Below are positions 53,066 through 62,397 of a stretch of DNA of 64,000 nucleotides, piece after piece. The position numbers and the translations under genes are program-made. Origin of the DNA: JASSUD01 sp031963405 (GTDB lineage Bacteria; Pseudomonadota; Gammaproteobacteria; Burkholderiales; Burkholderiaceae); the NCBI GenBank assembly GCA_031963405.1, contig JASSUJ010000001.1, positions 1,178,001 through 1,242,000 of the forward strand, given 5' to 3'. The notes beneath the pieces were generated by a model, which was given only the letters and a program-made list of their open reading frames with translations, was not told the DNA's origin and searched no databases. Every line of letters begins with the position of its first letter. The stretch's first letter is position 1.

Positions 53066-54733
53066 ATGCTTCATCATCTATCAATTCGTGATTTCGTGAT
53101 CGTTGCCGCGCTCGAGCTTGAGTTCGAAGCCGGCTTCACCGTATTTTCTGGCGAAACTGGCGCGGGCAAATCCATTTTGCTCGATGCGCTAGCACTCGTC
53201 CTAGGCGCTCGTGCCGAGGCTAGCATGGTACGGCACGGGCAGACACGCGCTGAAATTAGTGCTTCTTTTACAGTGCCGGAATCACTGCGCGCCTGGCTTA
53301 GTGAACAAGCACTTCTCTCTGAAAATGAGACTGCAGAGAACGACATCCTCATTCTGCGGCGCACGATTGACGTGCAAGGGCGCTCGCGGGCCTTCATTAA
53401 TGGCTCGTTAAGCACGCTCACCCAGTTGCGTGAAGTGGGTGAGCAACTGGTCGACATTCATGGCCAGCATGCACATCAACAGCTCATGCGCGCTGACGCG
53501 CAGCGCACCTTATTCGATCTGTATGCAGGCACAGCCTCGCTGGCTGATGAGGTCGGCCAAGCATGGCGCGCCTGGCGCACGGCGAGCACCGCACTGCTCA
53601 CGGCACAAAATCAAGAGCACACACTCCAACTTGAACGCGAGCAACTAGCGTGGAAGCTCAGTGAGCTTGAAACTCTCGCTGCCCAACCGGGCGAATGGGA
53701 GGAGATTGGGGTTGAACATCAACGAGCTTCGCATGCAGCCAATCTGATTGAAAGCACCCAACAGGCTCTGCTTGAGTTATCAGAAGCTGACGATGCCTTA
53801 CTTACCCGGTTTAACGCGATACTTGCATCAGTGCGCAAATCAGCAGATATCGATAGCGGTCTGACTGATACGCTAAGTGCACTAGAAGCCGCCGAGATCC
53901 AACTGCAAGAAGCTGTTCATTCTCTGAGTCATTATGCGCAAAGGCTCGACCTTGACCCTGAGCGACTCGCGCAAATTGAAGCAAGGCTAGCCGATTTTTA
54001 CGCCATTGCGCGCAAGTTCCGCTTACCGCCCGAAGCACTACATACTGAAGCTATCAACTTCCGCACCCAACTCACAGCGCTGGAGGCAACACTTGATTTG
54101 CAAGCGCTGCAAACGGCCGAGACTGAAGCGCAGAAAGACTATCAAGTACTCGCTCAACGTTTATCGCAGCAACGCAAAAAAGCGACACGTAAATTAGGCG
54201 ATGCAGTCACCAAGCAGATGCAAAGCTTAGCCATGGCAGGCGGTTCTTTTGAAGTTGCGTTGATTGCGCTATCTGAAGGCGGCGCACATGGACTAGAGCA
54301 AATTGAATTTCAGGTTGCCGCTCATCCGGGCGTGCCAGTGCGGCCTCTGACAAAAGTCGCCTCTGGCGGTGAGCTCGCACGCATCGGTTTAGCGCTCGCG
54401 GTGGTCGCAAGTGCTGCCAGCCTAACGCCTACCCTGATTTTTGATGAAGTAGATAGCGGCATTGGAGGCGCTGCCGCTGAGGCAGTAGGCCGCTTGCTGC
54501 AGCAATTAGGTGCAGGCCGACAAGTCTTATGCGTCACTCACCTGCCTCAAGTGGCAGCACGCGGCATGCAACATTTGTGCATCGCCAAGCAAACCAGCGC
54601 AGCCGGGCAGCCACTGAGCACCGTCACCCCACTCAATACCGAGCAACGGATTGAAGAAATCGCAAGAATGCTGGGCGGCGCGCAGATCACAGCGACCACC
54701 CGTCAACATGCCAAAGAACTGCTCGCAGGCTGA
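53066..54733 (+). CDS. recN: DNA repair protein RecN
   Basis: SMC-like ATPase acting at double-strand breaks. The 555 residues start MLHHLSIRDFVIVAALEL. Walker A is SGETGAGKSILLDAL. A central coiled coil spans about 160-375. The ABC signature is in VASGGELARIGLA, Walker B in TLIFDEVDSGIGG, and VTHLPQVAA follows. The length is normal. A LexA box is not evident; a palindromic repeat fills the space upstream. Confidence 0.95.
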   Translation: MLHHLSIRDFVIVAALELEFEAGFTVFSGETGAGKSILLDALALVLGARAEASMVRHGQTRAEISASFTVPESLRAWLSEQALLSENETAENDILILRRTIDVQGRSRAFINGSLSTLTQLREVGEQLVDIHGQHAHQQLMRADAQRTLFDLYAGTASLADEVGQAWRAWRTASTALLTAQNQEHTLQLEREQLAWKLSELETLAAQPGEWEEIGVEHQRASHAANLIESTQQALLELSEADDALLTRFNAILASVRKSADIDSGLTDTLSALEAAEIQLQEAVHSLSHYAQRLDLDPERLAQIEARLADFYAIARKFRLPPEALHTEAINFRTQLTALEATLDLQALQTAETEAQKDYQVLAQRLSQQRKKATRKLGDAVTKQMQSLAMAGGSFEVALIALSEGGAHGLEQIEFQVAAHPGVPVRPLTKVASGGELARIGLALAVVASAASLTPTLIFDEVDSGIGGAAAEAVGRLLQQLGAGRQVLCVTHLPQVAARGMQHLCIAKQTSAAGQPLSTVTPLNTEQRIEEIARMLGGAQITATTRQHAKELLAG

Positions 54734-54982
54734 CGACTCATCAATTCACGCTAGCACCTGCCCCCCCATTGCTAAAAAACAAAAATAAGCGTCCTGTGGT
54801 CGCTATGTTTAGGTTCCTAATTTTAAATTCATCACCCCAAACTACGAGTCTTTGCCATTTTTTGTAGGTTAGGGTGGCGCAGGTACGATGCGCGATGACT
54901 GCACAAGATCAGCGGGAAAATACGTGCTGTGTTACATTCGTAGCCTGTCGCGCCAATCTCATTAACCTAGTCTCCGGCCTGC

Positions 54983-57900
54983 ATGCCTAACCGCAAGCCT
55001 TCCTCCAAACAGTCTGCTGCCGCTAGCGTGCCTAATCAAAAGAAGCACGATAAGTCGGCATCTTATTTCAGCCAACGCCTGCTCAAGCGCATGCTGGGCT
55101 TTGCTCTCGCGTTTATATTAGTGCTGTATTTTGGCGCAGCGGCAGGCGTACTCGCCTTACGTTACGCAGTCTTACCTCATCTTGATACGTGGCGGCCACG
55201 TATCGAACAAATGGCCAGCCGTGCACTACACGCACCCGTCTCAATCGGCGCCTTGCAAGGAAGTTGGCAAGGATTGCAAACCAGTCTGAGCGTCACTCAA
55301 CTCAAAATTCTGGATCAACAAGGTCAACCCGCTCTTGTTGTGCCTCATGCAGCCGCTACCTTGTCCTGGCGCTCGCTGCTGCTACTGCAGCCAATTTTGT
55401 CTAATTTAACCATTGAAGCCCCGATGCTTCGAGTACAGCGCTCTCGCGATGGCACGCTTTCGATAGCAGGCATAAGCGCTCGCTCAAGCGACCAGAAGCA
55501 AAGCCATTGGGCAAGTTGGGTATTGGCGCAAGAGGCTATCGTGCTACGTAACGGTACTGTGTATTGGCAGGACGCCCAACATGACACCCCGCCTGTTACG
55601 CTGACACAACTCCGCTTTACGATGTTGAACTATCGTCAACAGCATCGTTTAGGCTTACAAGCAGAAATTGAGGGTGGCCCATTAGCTGGTCCATTGGATA
55701 TACGTGCGCGTTTTCGGCATGGTCGGCTCAGCCGCGTAGATAATATGCGTGAGTGGAAAGGCACAGCTTATCTCAGCACTGGCACCATTGATTTGCCAAC
55801 ACTTAACCGTTTTTTAAAGCTACCGATTGCTGTCAGCGGTGGTCAACTCGATGCACGTACTTGGCTTAAATTTAGCCAAGGCCAGATTCAAGGATTAAAC
55901 GGCAGCTTGATAGCACGCGAGCTCTCGCTACGCGCTGCACCACATCTGCCCGCGCTCAATTTACCTAAGCTATCACTCATTTATCATGCTCAGCGTATAG
56001 AGAATGAGCTTTCGCTGCGCATACGCAATTTATCAATGCAACTAGCTAACGCTGCTGATACGCCTAAGCTGTTACCCCACCAGCAAAATTTTACGGCGCA
56101 GCGCTTACATGCCCGCTATCGTGCAGCAACCGTTACGCGTGGCCGTCATTTTAAGGAGCGCTTTAGCGTCGATGGAGATTTCCTTGATGTTGGTCTTTTT
56201 GCCAAGCTTGCGCATGCTTTGCCACTCCATTCTTCGATTATCAGCAACTTAGATCGCTTTAAGCTTGATGGCCTACTGCGCAACTATGCTTTCGAAGGTG
56301 AATTCGCTGCCCCCGCCAGCACCACTTCTCAAAGCGCTTCTCCAAGCCTAATGCCATTGGTGCGTTATCGGCTGAAAGCAGATTTTGAAAATGCTTCTTT
56401 AGCGCCTCTCTCCAATGGTTTACAGCATGAGCCTAATGCAAGCGAGCGTGCATCAAGCGGGCTGCCCGGCTTCACTCATCTGTCCGGTTCAATCAGTGCA
56501 AGTGAGCGGCACGGATTGCTCAAATTGGCCGCGCAGAAAGCCTCGCTCACTCTTCCAGGTTGGCTTGACGAACCTAAACTAAGCTTTGATACGCTGCATG
56601 GCGAAGCGTACTGGACTATCAAGAAAATCAGCTCCTCGACCACGCTCAACGCCAAGCTTAAATCTCTGTCATTTGCCAATGCCGATGCAGCTGGCAAGCT
56701 GCAAGCTACGTATTATCAAACCGACTCAAATTTAGGGACATTAAACCTTACAACCCAATTTAGCCGTGCCGCCATCAAACGTATACCGCGCTACCTGCCC
56801 ACCACACTTAGTAAAGCACTGCGCACCTATCTCGGCCATGCCCTAATTGAGGGCACCGCACATGACGCGACGATTGAAATTAAAGGGCCACTGGACGCCT
56901 TTCCTTTTCACCAAGCAAAAACGCCAGGTATTTTTCGCATCTACGCCCCATTTGAGGGTGGCAGCTTTAACCCCTCACCCAAGCAAGCTCGGCGCAATGC
57001 CTCAGGCGTATTGACGGAATGGCCAAGTTTTGAGGGAATAAAAGGGGTTTTTGAGATTGATCGCAATACGTTGAAGTTTGATGTAGAACAAGCGCACTAC
57101 CGCGGTGTAACGCTCTCGCGCACGCATGGGCAGATTAACGACTTAACAAAATCAGCGGATTTGATTCTTGAAGGCCAAGCCAATGGCCCACTTAATGACC
57201 TGCTGCATTACCTGCGCCATACGCCCATTCCACAATGGATTGGGCTGCCAGCAGATCAGTTGCAAGCCAAAGAAAATGCCAAGTTAAGCTTGCGCATGCA
57301 CATACCTTCCGATGGCAGCTCGCGCATTGGGGCCATTGGTACTTTGGAGTTTTTAAATAACTCGCTGTCTTTCAGCACGCTACCTCCGCTTAGTCAGCTG
57401 ACGGGGCAGCTTAAATTTACTGAAAAAAGCGCTTCGCTTGAACAAATATCTGCGCAATGGCTGGGTGGCAAAGTAAATATTGCTGGTGCTGTTAAGCAGA
57501 ATGACAAACTTACGCTAGACGCTAGCGGAAATTTATCTACTCAGGCTTTATATAAACATTTAGCACAGCATGATCATGCTAGCCCTCTGCCTGTCCTCAC
57601 GCAGCGCTTCGACGGTATTGCTCCTTACAAAATTAGCGTGCAAATACCCACAGATAGAAAAGATAGCCCAGCAACCATTACGGCTCATGCTAACTTGCGT
57701 GCCGTTTCTATCGATCTGCCAGCGCCTCTTGCTAAAACTGCGCACCAACCTATGTCGCTGCGTTTTGCGCTACGGCCAGTTAGCCCAGGCCATGTTGACA
57801 AGTCAGCCCCTACTTCATCTTCAACCTCAGAAGCGAGGACACAAGCCGCTGCCCCCATTACCTCCCATTTGTCTCAGCTTGAGCTTCACCTCGGCCCACT

Positions 57901-59296
57901 CACAGCTATTTACTTACAACGCGGTGGCCCACAGCCAGCGGTCGTGAGTGGCGCACTTAGCTTTAATCGTCCAGCTATCTTGCCCACTCATGGGGTAGTA
58001 GCACGCGCGCATTTCAAACAATTTGATCTCGATGCCTGGCAGGTCTTCGTTAACAAATTAATGACCCGTCCAACTGTCACAACAAAACCGACAGATACAG
58101 AGAGCGGCCTATTTTCTAATATGAGCGCAGCGTATTTACCAACCAGCTTTGCGCTGCATTTCAATATGCTGACCTTCGCAGACCGGCACTGGCCTCATCT
58201 CAATCTCAAAGCTTGGCACAATCACGAGGTATGGCGCGCCCAGCTTGTTGCACCCAATATTGCTGGGGATATTTTATTGAGGCAGGCATCGGCATCAGCA
58301 CAGCACGAGCTAAACCGTGCCAGCACACTCACCGCGCACTTAGTGCGACTAGCTATTCCAGCACCTATACATACCAATGTAAAAAGCAAGACGCTCGAAA
58401 AGCGTGCGGATAATCCCCCCTCGCTTAATCTCAAGATTGATGCTTTGTCTATTCATGACAAAGCGCTAGGCTCTCTGGAAATGGCGCTGCGCAATACAAC
58501 GACTGCAACGACGCCAGGCCTAATCAGCTGGCAGCTAGATAAACTGCAACTTACCCATCCCGCAGCGCAACTAACGGCTACTGGCAGTTGGCAGGAGCCA
58601 CAAAGCCATCTGCCAGTAGTGAGCCCCCCTGCTACGCCGCACGCTTCTTTTAACTTTAAGCTTGCTTTGCATAACGCGGGCGCCCTGCTTAACCATTTCG
58701 GCTTAGCGGGTACATTGCGCGACGGCAGCGGTACCCTAGCAGGCAGCCTCAATTGGCACGGTAAGCTTGCCCCTATCGATTACACAACCCTCGCGGGCTC
58801 CTTCTCACTCGATTTACAGCGCGGACAAATCGTTCAGGTGGAACCAGGTCTTGGCAAACTAATTGGCGTGTTATCGTTGCAAAGCTTGGCACATTTTTTA
58901 ACCCTAGATTTTCGTGAGTTAACCAGCACAGGCTTAACTTTCGAGCGTATGACTGCATCTGCTGACATTGCTCGCGGGATCGCGCGCACAGAAGACTTTA
59001 AAATTATCAGCTCGCTAGCTGAGATCCAGGTCAAAGGTAACGCTGACCTAGCCCAAGAACAGCAAAATTTACAGGTTGACGTTAAGCCTGCTATCAACGT
59101 CGGCTCAGCCGTGGTCGCGGCAGCTATTGTTAATCCGATATTGGGCATAGGCAGCTATTTAGCTCAACAAGTGCTCTCGGCATCTGTTTCTCGCACGCTA
59201 GCGGCTCAATATAGCGTCTCTGGCTCGTGGAATAATCCACGTATTGAACGCATAGATGTGCAAAATAATAAGCAAAATATTAGAAACGCTGAATAA
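54983..59296 (+). CDS. yhdP: YhdP-family AsmA-like membrane protein
   Basis: Very large inner-membrane-anchored periplasmic protein; in E. coli YhdP is one of the bridge-like proteins that carry phospholipids to the outer membrane. The 1437 residues have a basic N-terminus, one membrane segment (about 36-58), and long beta-rich repeated grooves. The C-terminal AsmA-like part contains PILGIGSYLAQQVLSA and SVSGSWNNPRI. It is first in the conserved yhdP-nit-tldD cluster. The last codons (N-A-E-stop) lie in the left arm of a palindromic repeat, so the C-terminus may have been set by that element. Confidence 0.9.
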   Translation: MPNRKPSSKQSAAASVPNQKKHDKSASYFSQRLLKRMLGFALAFILVLYFGAAAGVLALRYAVLPHLDTWRPRIEQMASRALHAPVSIGALQGSWQGLQTSLSVTQLKILDQQGQPALVVPHAAATLSWRSLLLLQPILSNLTIEAPMLRVQRSRDGTLSIAGISARSSDQKQSHWASWVLAQEAIVLRNGTVYWQDAQHDTPPVTLTQLRFTMLNYRQQHRLGLQAEIEGGPLAGPLDIRARFRHGRLSRVDNMREWKGTAYLSTGTIDLPTLNRFLKLPIAVSGGQLDARTWLKFSQGQIQGLNGSLIARELSLRAAPHLPALNLPKLSLIYHAQRIENELSLRIRNLSMQLANAADTPKLLPHQQNFTAQRLHARYRAATVTRGRHFKERFSVDGDFLDVGLFAKLAHALPLHSSIISNLDRFKLDGLLRNYAFEGEFAAPASTTSQSASPSLMPLVRYRLKADFENASLAPLSNGLQHEPNASERASSGLPGFTHLSGSISASERHGLLKLAAQKASLTLPGWLDEPKLSFDTLHGEAYWTIKKISSSTTLNAKLKSLSFANADAAGKLQATYYQTDSNLGTLNLTTQFSRAAIKRIPRYLPTTLSKALRTYLGHALIEGTAHDATIEIKGPLDAFPFHQAKTPGIFRIYAPFEGGSFNPSPKQARRNASGVLTEWPSFEGIKGVFEIDRNTLKFDVEQAHYRGVTLSRTHGQINDLTKSADLILEGQANGPLNDLLHYLRHTPIPQWIGLPADQLQAKENAKLSLRMHIPSDGSSRIGAIGTLEFLNNSLSFSTLPPLSQLTGQLKFTEKSASLEQISAQWLGGKVNIAGAVKQNDKLTLDASGNLSTQALYKHLAQHDHASPLPVLTQRFDGIAPYKISVQIPTDRKDSPATITAHANLRAVSIDLPAPLAKTAHQPMSLRFALRPVSPGHVDKSAPTSSSTSEARTQAAAPITSHLSQLELHLGPLTAIYLQRGGPQPAVVSGALSFNRPAILPTHGVVARAHFKQFDLDAWQVFVNKLMTRPTVTTKPTDTESGLFSNMSAAYLPTSFALHFNMLTFADRHWPHLNLKAWHNHEVWRAQLVAPNIAGDILLRQASASAQHELNRASTLTAHLVRLAIPAPIHTNVKSKTLEKRADNPPSLNLKIDALSIHDKALGSLEMALRNTTTATTPGLISWQLDKLQLTHPAAQLTATGSWQEPQSHLPVVSPPATPHASFNFKLALHNAGALLNHFGLAGTLRDGSGTLAGSLNWHGKLAPIDYTTLAGSFSLDLQRGQIVQVEPGLGKLIGVLSLQSLAHFLTLDFRELTSTGLTFERMTASADIARGIARTEDFKIISSLAEIQVKGNADLAQEQQNLQVDVKPAINVGSAVVAAAIVNPILGIGSYLAQQVLSASVSRTLAAQYSVSGSWNNPRIERIDVQNNKQNIRNAE

Positions 59297-59381
59297 GGCA
59301 GGAGCAAGGAATGCTGACGCAGAGACAGTACACATGTACGGTAAGGAAGCATGAGGCCGCTCCCGGCTTATTCAGCGTTTC
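59283..59381. repeat. GTAC-core palindromic repeat containing the yhdP stop codon
   Basis: Perfect 15-bp arms GAAACGCTGAATAAG / CTTATTCAGCGTTTC. The core carries GCAAGGAATGC, CAGTACACATGTACGG and GCATGAGGCCGC. The TAA of yhdP is at 59294-59296, inside the left arm. Another half copy of the arm (AAACGCTGAATAA) occurs near 27962. Confidence 0.8.
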
Positions 59382-59411
59382 CAATAAGACTCACTCTTCG
59401 TCTTCTAAGCT

Positions 59412-60239
59412 ATGAGTACAAACTCCGCAAAACTTCGTGTTGCTGCCCTACAAATGGTCAGCACAACCGTGCTTGAGCAAAATCTTGCCGAAGCCGGCCG
59501 TTTGATTAACAGCGCTGTAGCAGAAGGCGCGCAGCTGGTCGTGCTGCCTGAATATTTCTGCTTAATGGGACAACGCGACACCGATAAATTATCGATTCAA
59601 GAGCCAGCAGGCGCTGGGCCTATCCAGGATTTTTTAGCAGACCAAGCGAGCCGCCACGGAATTTGGTTAATCGGTGGGACGGTGCCCATCTCTTGCGCTA
59701 AGCCTGACAAGGTATTTAATACCACCTTTGTTTTTGCGCCAAATGGCGAGGTAGTTGCACGCTACGACAAAATCCATTTATTTCATTTTATTGGCCACAC
59801 CCAAAAATTTGATGAAGCGCACACTATCTGTGCCGGCACCACCATTTGCGCCTTTGAAACCCCCATTGGGCGTGTAGGGCTTTCGATTTGCTACGACCTG
59901 CGCTTTCCAGAGCTGTATCGCGCCCTAGGCGATTGTGTCTTGCTTGTGGCTCCGTCAGCCTTTACCTATACAACCGGCCGCGCACATTGGGAACTGCTAT
60001 TGCGCACACGTGCAGTAGAAAATCAATGTTATATGCTGGCCGCAGCACAAGGCGGCAGGCATGACAGCGGCCGCCGTACTTGGGGCCACAGTATGCTAGT
60101 TGACCCGTGGGGCAAAATTTTAGCTGTACACAAAGAAGGGCCAGGTTTAGTCATAGGTGATCTTGAGGTGAACCGGATTCAAACAGTGCGGCAAAGTCTG
60201 CCTATGCAACGACAGCAAGGCGTGTATGCTGATGCCTGA
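59412..60239 (+). CDS. Carbon-nitrogen hydrolase, Nit1/deaminated-glutathione amidase type
   Basis: Nitrilase-superfamily amidase. The Glu-Lys-Cys triad is visible as VLPEYFCL, RYDKIHLF and LSICYDLRFPE. The 275 residues and the context fit the repair enzyme that hydrolyses deaminated glutathione (YbeM/Nit1). The yhdP-nit-tldD order is conserved in Burkholderiaceae. Substrate is inferred from family grouping. It is flanked on both sides by palindromic repeats. Confidence 0.9.
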   Translation: MSTNSAKLRVAALQMVSTTVLEQNLAEAGRLINSAVAEGAQLVVLPEYFCLMGQRDTDKLSIQEPAGAGPIQDFLADQASRHGIWLIGGTVPISCAKPDKVFNTTFVFAPNGEVVARYDKIHLFHFIGHTQKFDEAHTICAGTTICAFETPIGRVGLSICYDLRFPELYRALGDCVLLVAPSAFTYTTGRAHWELLLRTRAVENQCYMLAAAQGGRHDSGRRTWGHSMLVDPWGKILAVHKEGPGLVIGDLEVNRIQTVRQSLPMQRQQGVYADA

Positions 60240-60244
60240 CGCCC

Positions 60245-60349
60245 AGAGCATTTCTCGAATGATCTGCCACTTTGTCGTCCCCCGCTTACCGTACTAATGT
60301 ACTGTCTGCGCAGGGGAGTTCACGTAGCAGATCATTGGAGAAACGCTCT
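60245..60349. repeat. GTAC-core palindromic repeat nit / tldD
   Basis: Left arm AGAGCATTTCTCGAATGATC; the reverse complement of the right arm reads AGAGCGTTTCTCCAATGATC (two mismatches in 23). The centre is CCGTACTAATGTACTG. The arms share TCGAATGAT with the copy at 61866-61943. Confidence 0.8.
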
Positions 60350-60383
60350 AACTTTCCCTCTCTATTCATAAATTCATTTGCAC

Positions 60384-61856
60384 ATGAAAAGCGCTACCAT
60401 CGATCTGTCTCTTGCTTCGTTCACCCAAGCGCAAAATCTGCTGCTTGCGCCCTACAACCTTGATGAAACGGCTATCAGCCGTACCCTCGCGGAAATTTTT
60501 ACGCATCATGTGGACTACGCAGACATCTATTTTCAGACAACCCGCAGCGAAGCGTGGAGCCTGGAAGAAGGCATCGTTAAAAGCGGGAGTTTCAGCATTG
60601 ATCAGGGTGTGGGTGTGCGGGCCGTATCTGGCGAGCGCACAGCGTTTGCTTATTCTGATGACCTGTCGCCGCTGGCGCTTCAACAAGCTGCACAAGCCGC
60701 ACGTGCGATTGGCCGGCAAGGCGGTGGCCAAGCTTGTGTGCGCTCAACTAAACAAGCTGTTCTACCCGCTGGGCATAGCTTGTATCGCGATCACGACCCA
60801 TTAGCCTCACTGGATGCCACGGCCAAGGTTGCCCTGCTAGAGCGCATCGAGAAAATGGCGCGCAGTAAAGATCCACGCATCATCCAAGTGATGGCGAGTT
60901 TGGCTGGCGAACATGATGTGGTCTTGATTGCACGCAGCGATGGCAAGCTTGCGGCCGATGTGCGGCCACTGGTACGAGTCTCGGTAACCGTAGTTGCGGA
61001 GCAGAATGGGCGGCGCGAAATGGGCAGCAGCGGCGGTGGTGGACGCTTTGATTACAGTTATTTCAGCGACGAACAACTCGCTTACTACGTTGACCGTGCC
61101 GTGCATGAAGCACTGATTAATCTCGAAGCACGCCCAGCCCCAGCCGGCACCATGCCTGTGGTACTTGGCCCCGGCTGGCCAGGCGTGTTATTGCACGAAG
61201 CTATCGGGCACGGCTTAGAAGGTGACTTCAACCGCAAAGGCTCCTCTGCCTTTGCAGGCCGCCTTGGCGAGCGAGTGGCCGCTAAAGGAGTGACCGTGGT
61301 CGATGACGGTACGCTGCCAAACCGGCGCGGTTCACTCAATATTGATGATGAAGGCAACCCAACCCAATGTACTGTGCTTATTGAAGATGGGATTTTGAAG
61401 GGCTATATGCAAGATACGCTCAATGCGCGACTCATGAATATGCCCATCACCGGCAATGCTCGCCGCGAATCTTACGATGCCTTGCCTATGCCCCGTATGA
61501 CCAATACCTATATGTGGAATGGCACGCAAGCACCGCAAGAAATTATTGCTTCGGTGAAACATGGACTGTATGCCGTGAATTTCAGTGGTGGTCAGGTTGA
61601 TATTACAAATGGCAAATTTGTATTCTCCGCTTCCGAAGCCTATATGATCGAAAACGGCAAGATTACCTACCCCGTCAAAGGCGCAACCCTTATCGGCAGC
61701 GGTCCCGACTCCCTGCAACATATCAGCATGATCGGCAATGATATGGCGCTCGATTCCGGCATAGGCGTATGCGGTAAAGAGGGACAAAGTGTGCCTGTTG
61801 GCGTAGGTCAGCCCACCTTACTGATTGATCAGATGACAGTAGGCGGCACCGCCTAG
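60384..61856 (+). CDS. tldD: Metalloprotease TldD
   Basis: Half of the TldD/TldE Zn protease that degrades unfolded peptides and matures some modified peptides. The HExxxH motif is in LLHEAIGHGLEGDF; GxGVRAVSGERTAFAYSD marks the N-terminal domain. The start is ATG 60384 (the frame has a TTG two codons earlier). About 490 residues, normal. The partner gene (pmbA/tldE) is not in the window, which is usual. Confidence 0.95.
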   Translation: MKSATIDLSLASFTQAQNLLLAPYNLDETAISRTLAEIFTHHVDYADIYFQTTRSEAWSLEEGIVKSGSFSIDQGVGVRAVSGERTAFAYSDDLSPLALQQAAQAARAIGRQGGGQACVRSTKQAVLPAGHSLYRDHDPLASLDATAKVALLERIEKMARSKDPRIIQVMASLAGEHDVVLIARSDGKLAADVRPLVRVSVTVVAEQNGRREMGSSGGGGRFDYSYFSDEQLAYYVDRAVHEALINLEARPAPAGTMPVVLGPGWPGVLLHEAIGHGLEGDFNRKGSSAFAGRLGERVAAKGVTVVDDGTLPNRRGSLNIDDEGNPTQCTVLIEDGILKGYMQDTLNARLMNMPITGNARRESYDALPMPRMTNTYMWNGTQAPQEIIASVKHGLYAVNFSGGQVDITNGKFVFSASEAYMIENGKITYPVKGATLIGSGPDSLQHISMIGNDMALDSGIGVCGKEGQSVPVGVGQPTLLIDQMTVGGTA

Positions 61857-61865
61857 AACATACCT

Positions 61866-61943
61866 CGAATGATGTGCAGTTTTGTCGTCTCCTATTTGCC
61901 GTACTGTTGTATTTTTTACACAGGAGACAATATGCACATCATT
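61866..61943. repeat. Palindromic repeat downstream of tldD
   Basis: Arms AATGATGTGCA / TGCACATCATT (11 bp, perfect). Inside, GTCGTCTCC / GGAGAC form an inner stem and CCGTACTGTTGTA is a worn GTAC core. Closely related to the copy at 60245-60349. Confidence 0.7.
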
Positions 61944-61960
61944 GGCAGGACGCATTAATG

Positions 61961-61977
61961 GAGGCGCATTGCGCCTC
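61961..61977 (+). terminator. Possible tldD terminator
   Basis: GAGGCGC/GCGCCTC stem with a 3-nt loop 105 bp after the tldD stop. The following T-run is interrupted (ATAAGTCATAATTTTT), so it is weak. Confidence 0.4.
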
Positions 61978-62203
61978 ATAAGTCATAATTTTTCAAATTA
62001 AGCTTAGAAGACACTAAGGCTGTGCCTATTTTTGCTTATAGGTAAATACCCTCCTCTAGCTTCTCGTGCTGCTCTCCCATAAGCTGTTGCAAACGGTCAT
62101 AAAGGACCATTTACGGCAATAAGCTGCTGTAAACAGTCTCATGATGGCCATAGGCAAATTTAGAGATAAGATAAGATTCTTACCTTATCCAACAGACTAA
62201 GAG

Positions 62204-62338
62204 CCTGTCTACAAATCGCCTAAAAGGCCGTCAGTCCGGGGAGGACGGAGCACAGGAAGCAGAATGTACTCTAGTACATGAGGATGCCGAGCACCGCCCG
62301 ACCTCGAATCACCGTCTTTTAGGCGATTTGTAGGCAGG
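62204..62338. repeat. GTAC-core palindromic repeat, full-length copy (GCCTGTCTAC type)
   Basis: The left arm starts CCTGTCTACAAATCGCC; the reverse complement of the right arm starts CCTGCCTACAAATCGCC, with one mismatch in 23 bp. The centre is AATGTACTCTAGTACATG, itself palindromic, followed by AGGATGCCGAGCACCGCCCG. This is the clearest copy of this arm type. Confidence 0.85.
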
Positions 62339-62397
62339 TTCTAAGCCAGCACGACTTATAGGACATTGCTCTTGCGGAGCATTTTTAGGAGCACATA

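Larger units (their letters stand above)
61857..62397. other. Repeat-rich intergenic region tldD / DAHP synthase
   Basis: No gene in 541 bp. It holds two palindromic repeats (61866-61943 and 62204-62338), a small GC-rich hairpin at 61961-61977, and a direct repeat ATAAGCTGTTGCAAACGGTC / ATAAGCTGCTGTAAACAGTC at about 62079 and 62118. The last might be a regulator site for the aromatic genes; that is a guess. Confidence 0.55.

Noticed and set aside
62204..62338. Palindromic repeats as a CRISPR array
   Set aside because: Copies are scattered through the window, not in tandem, and have inverted arms without regular spacers.
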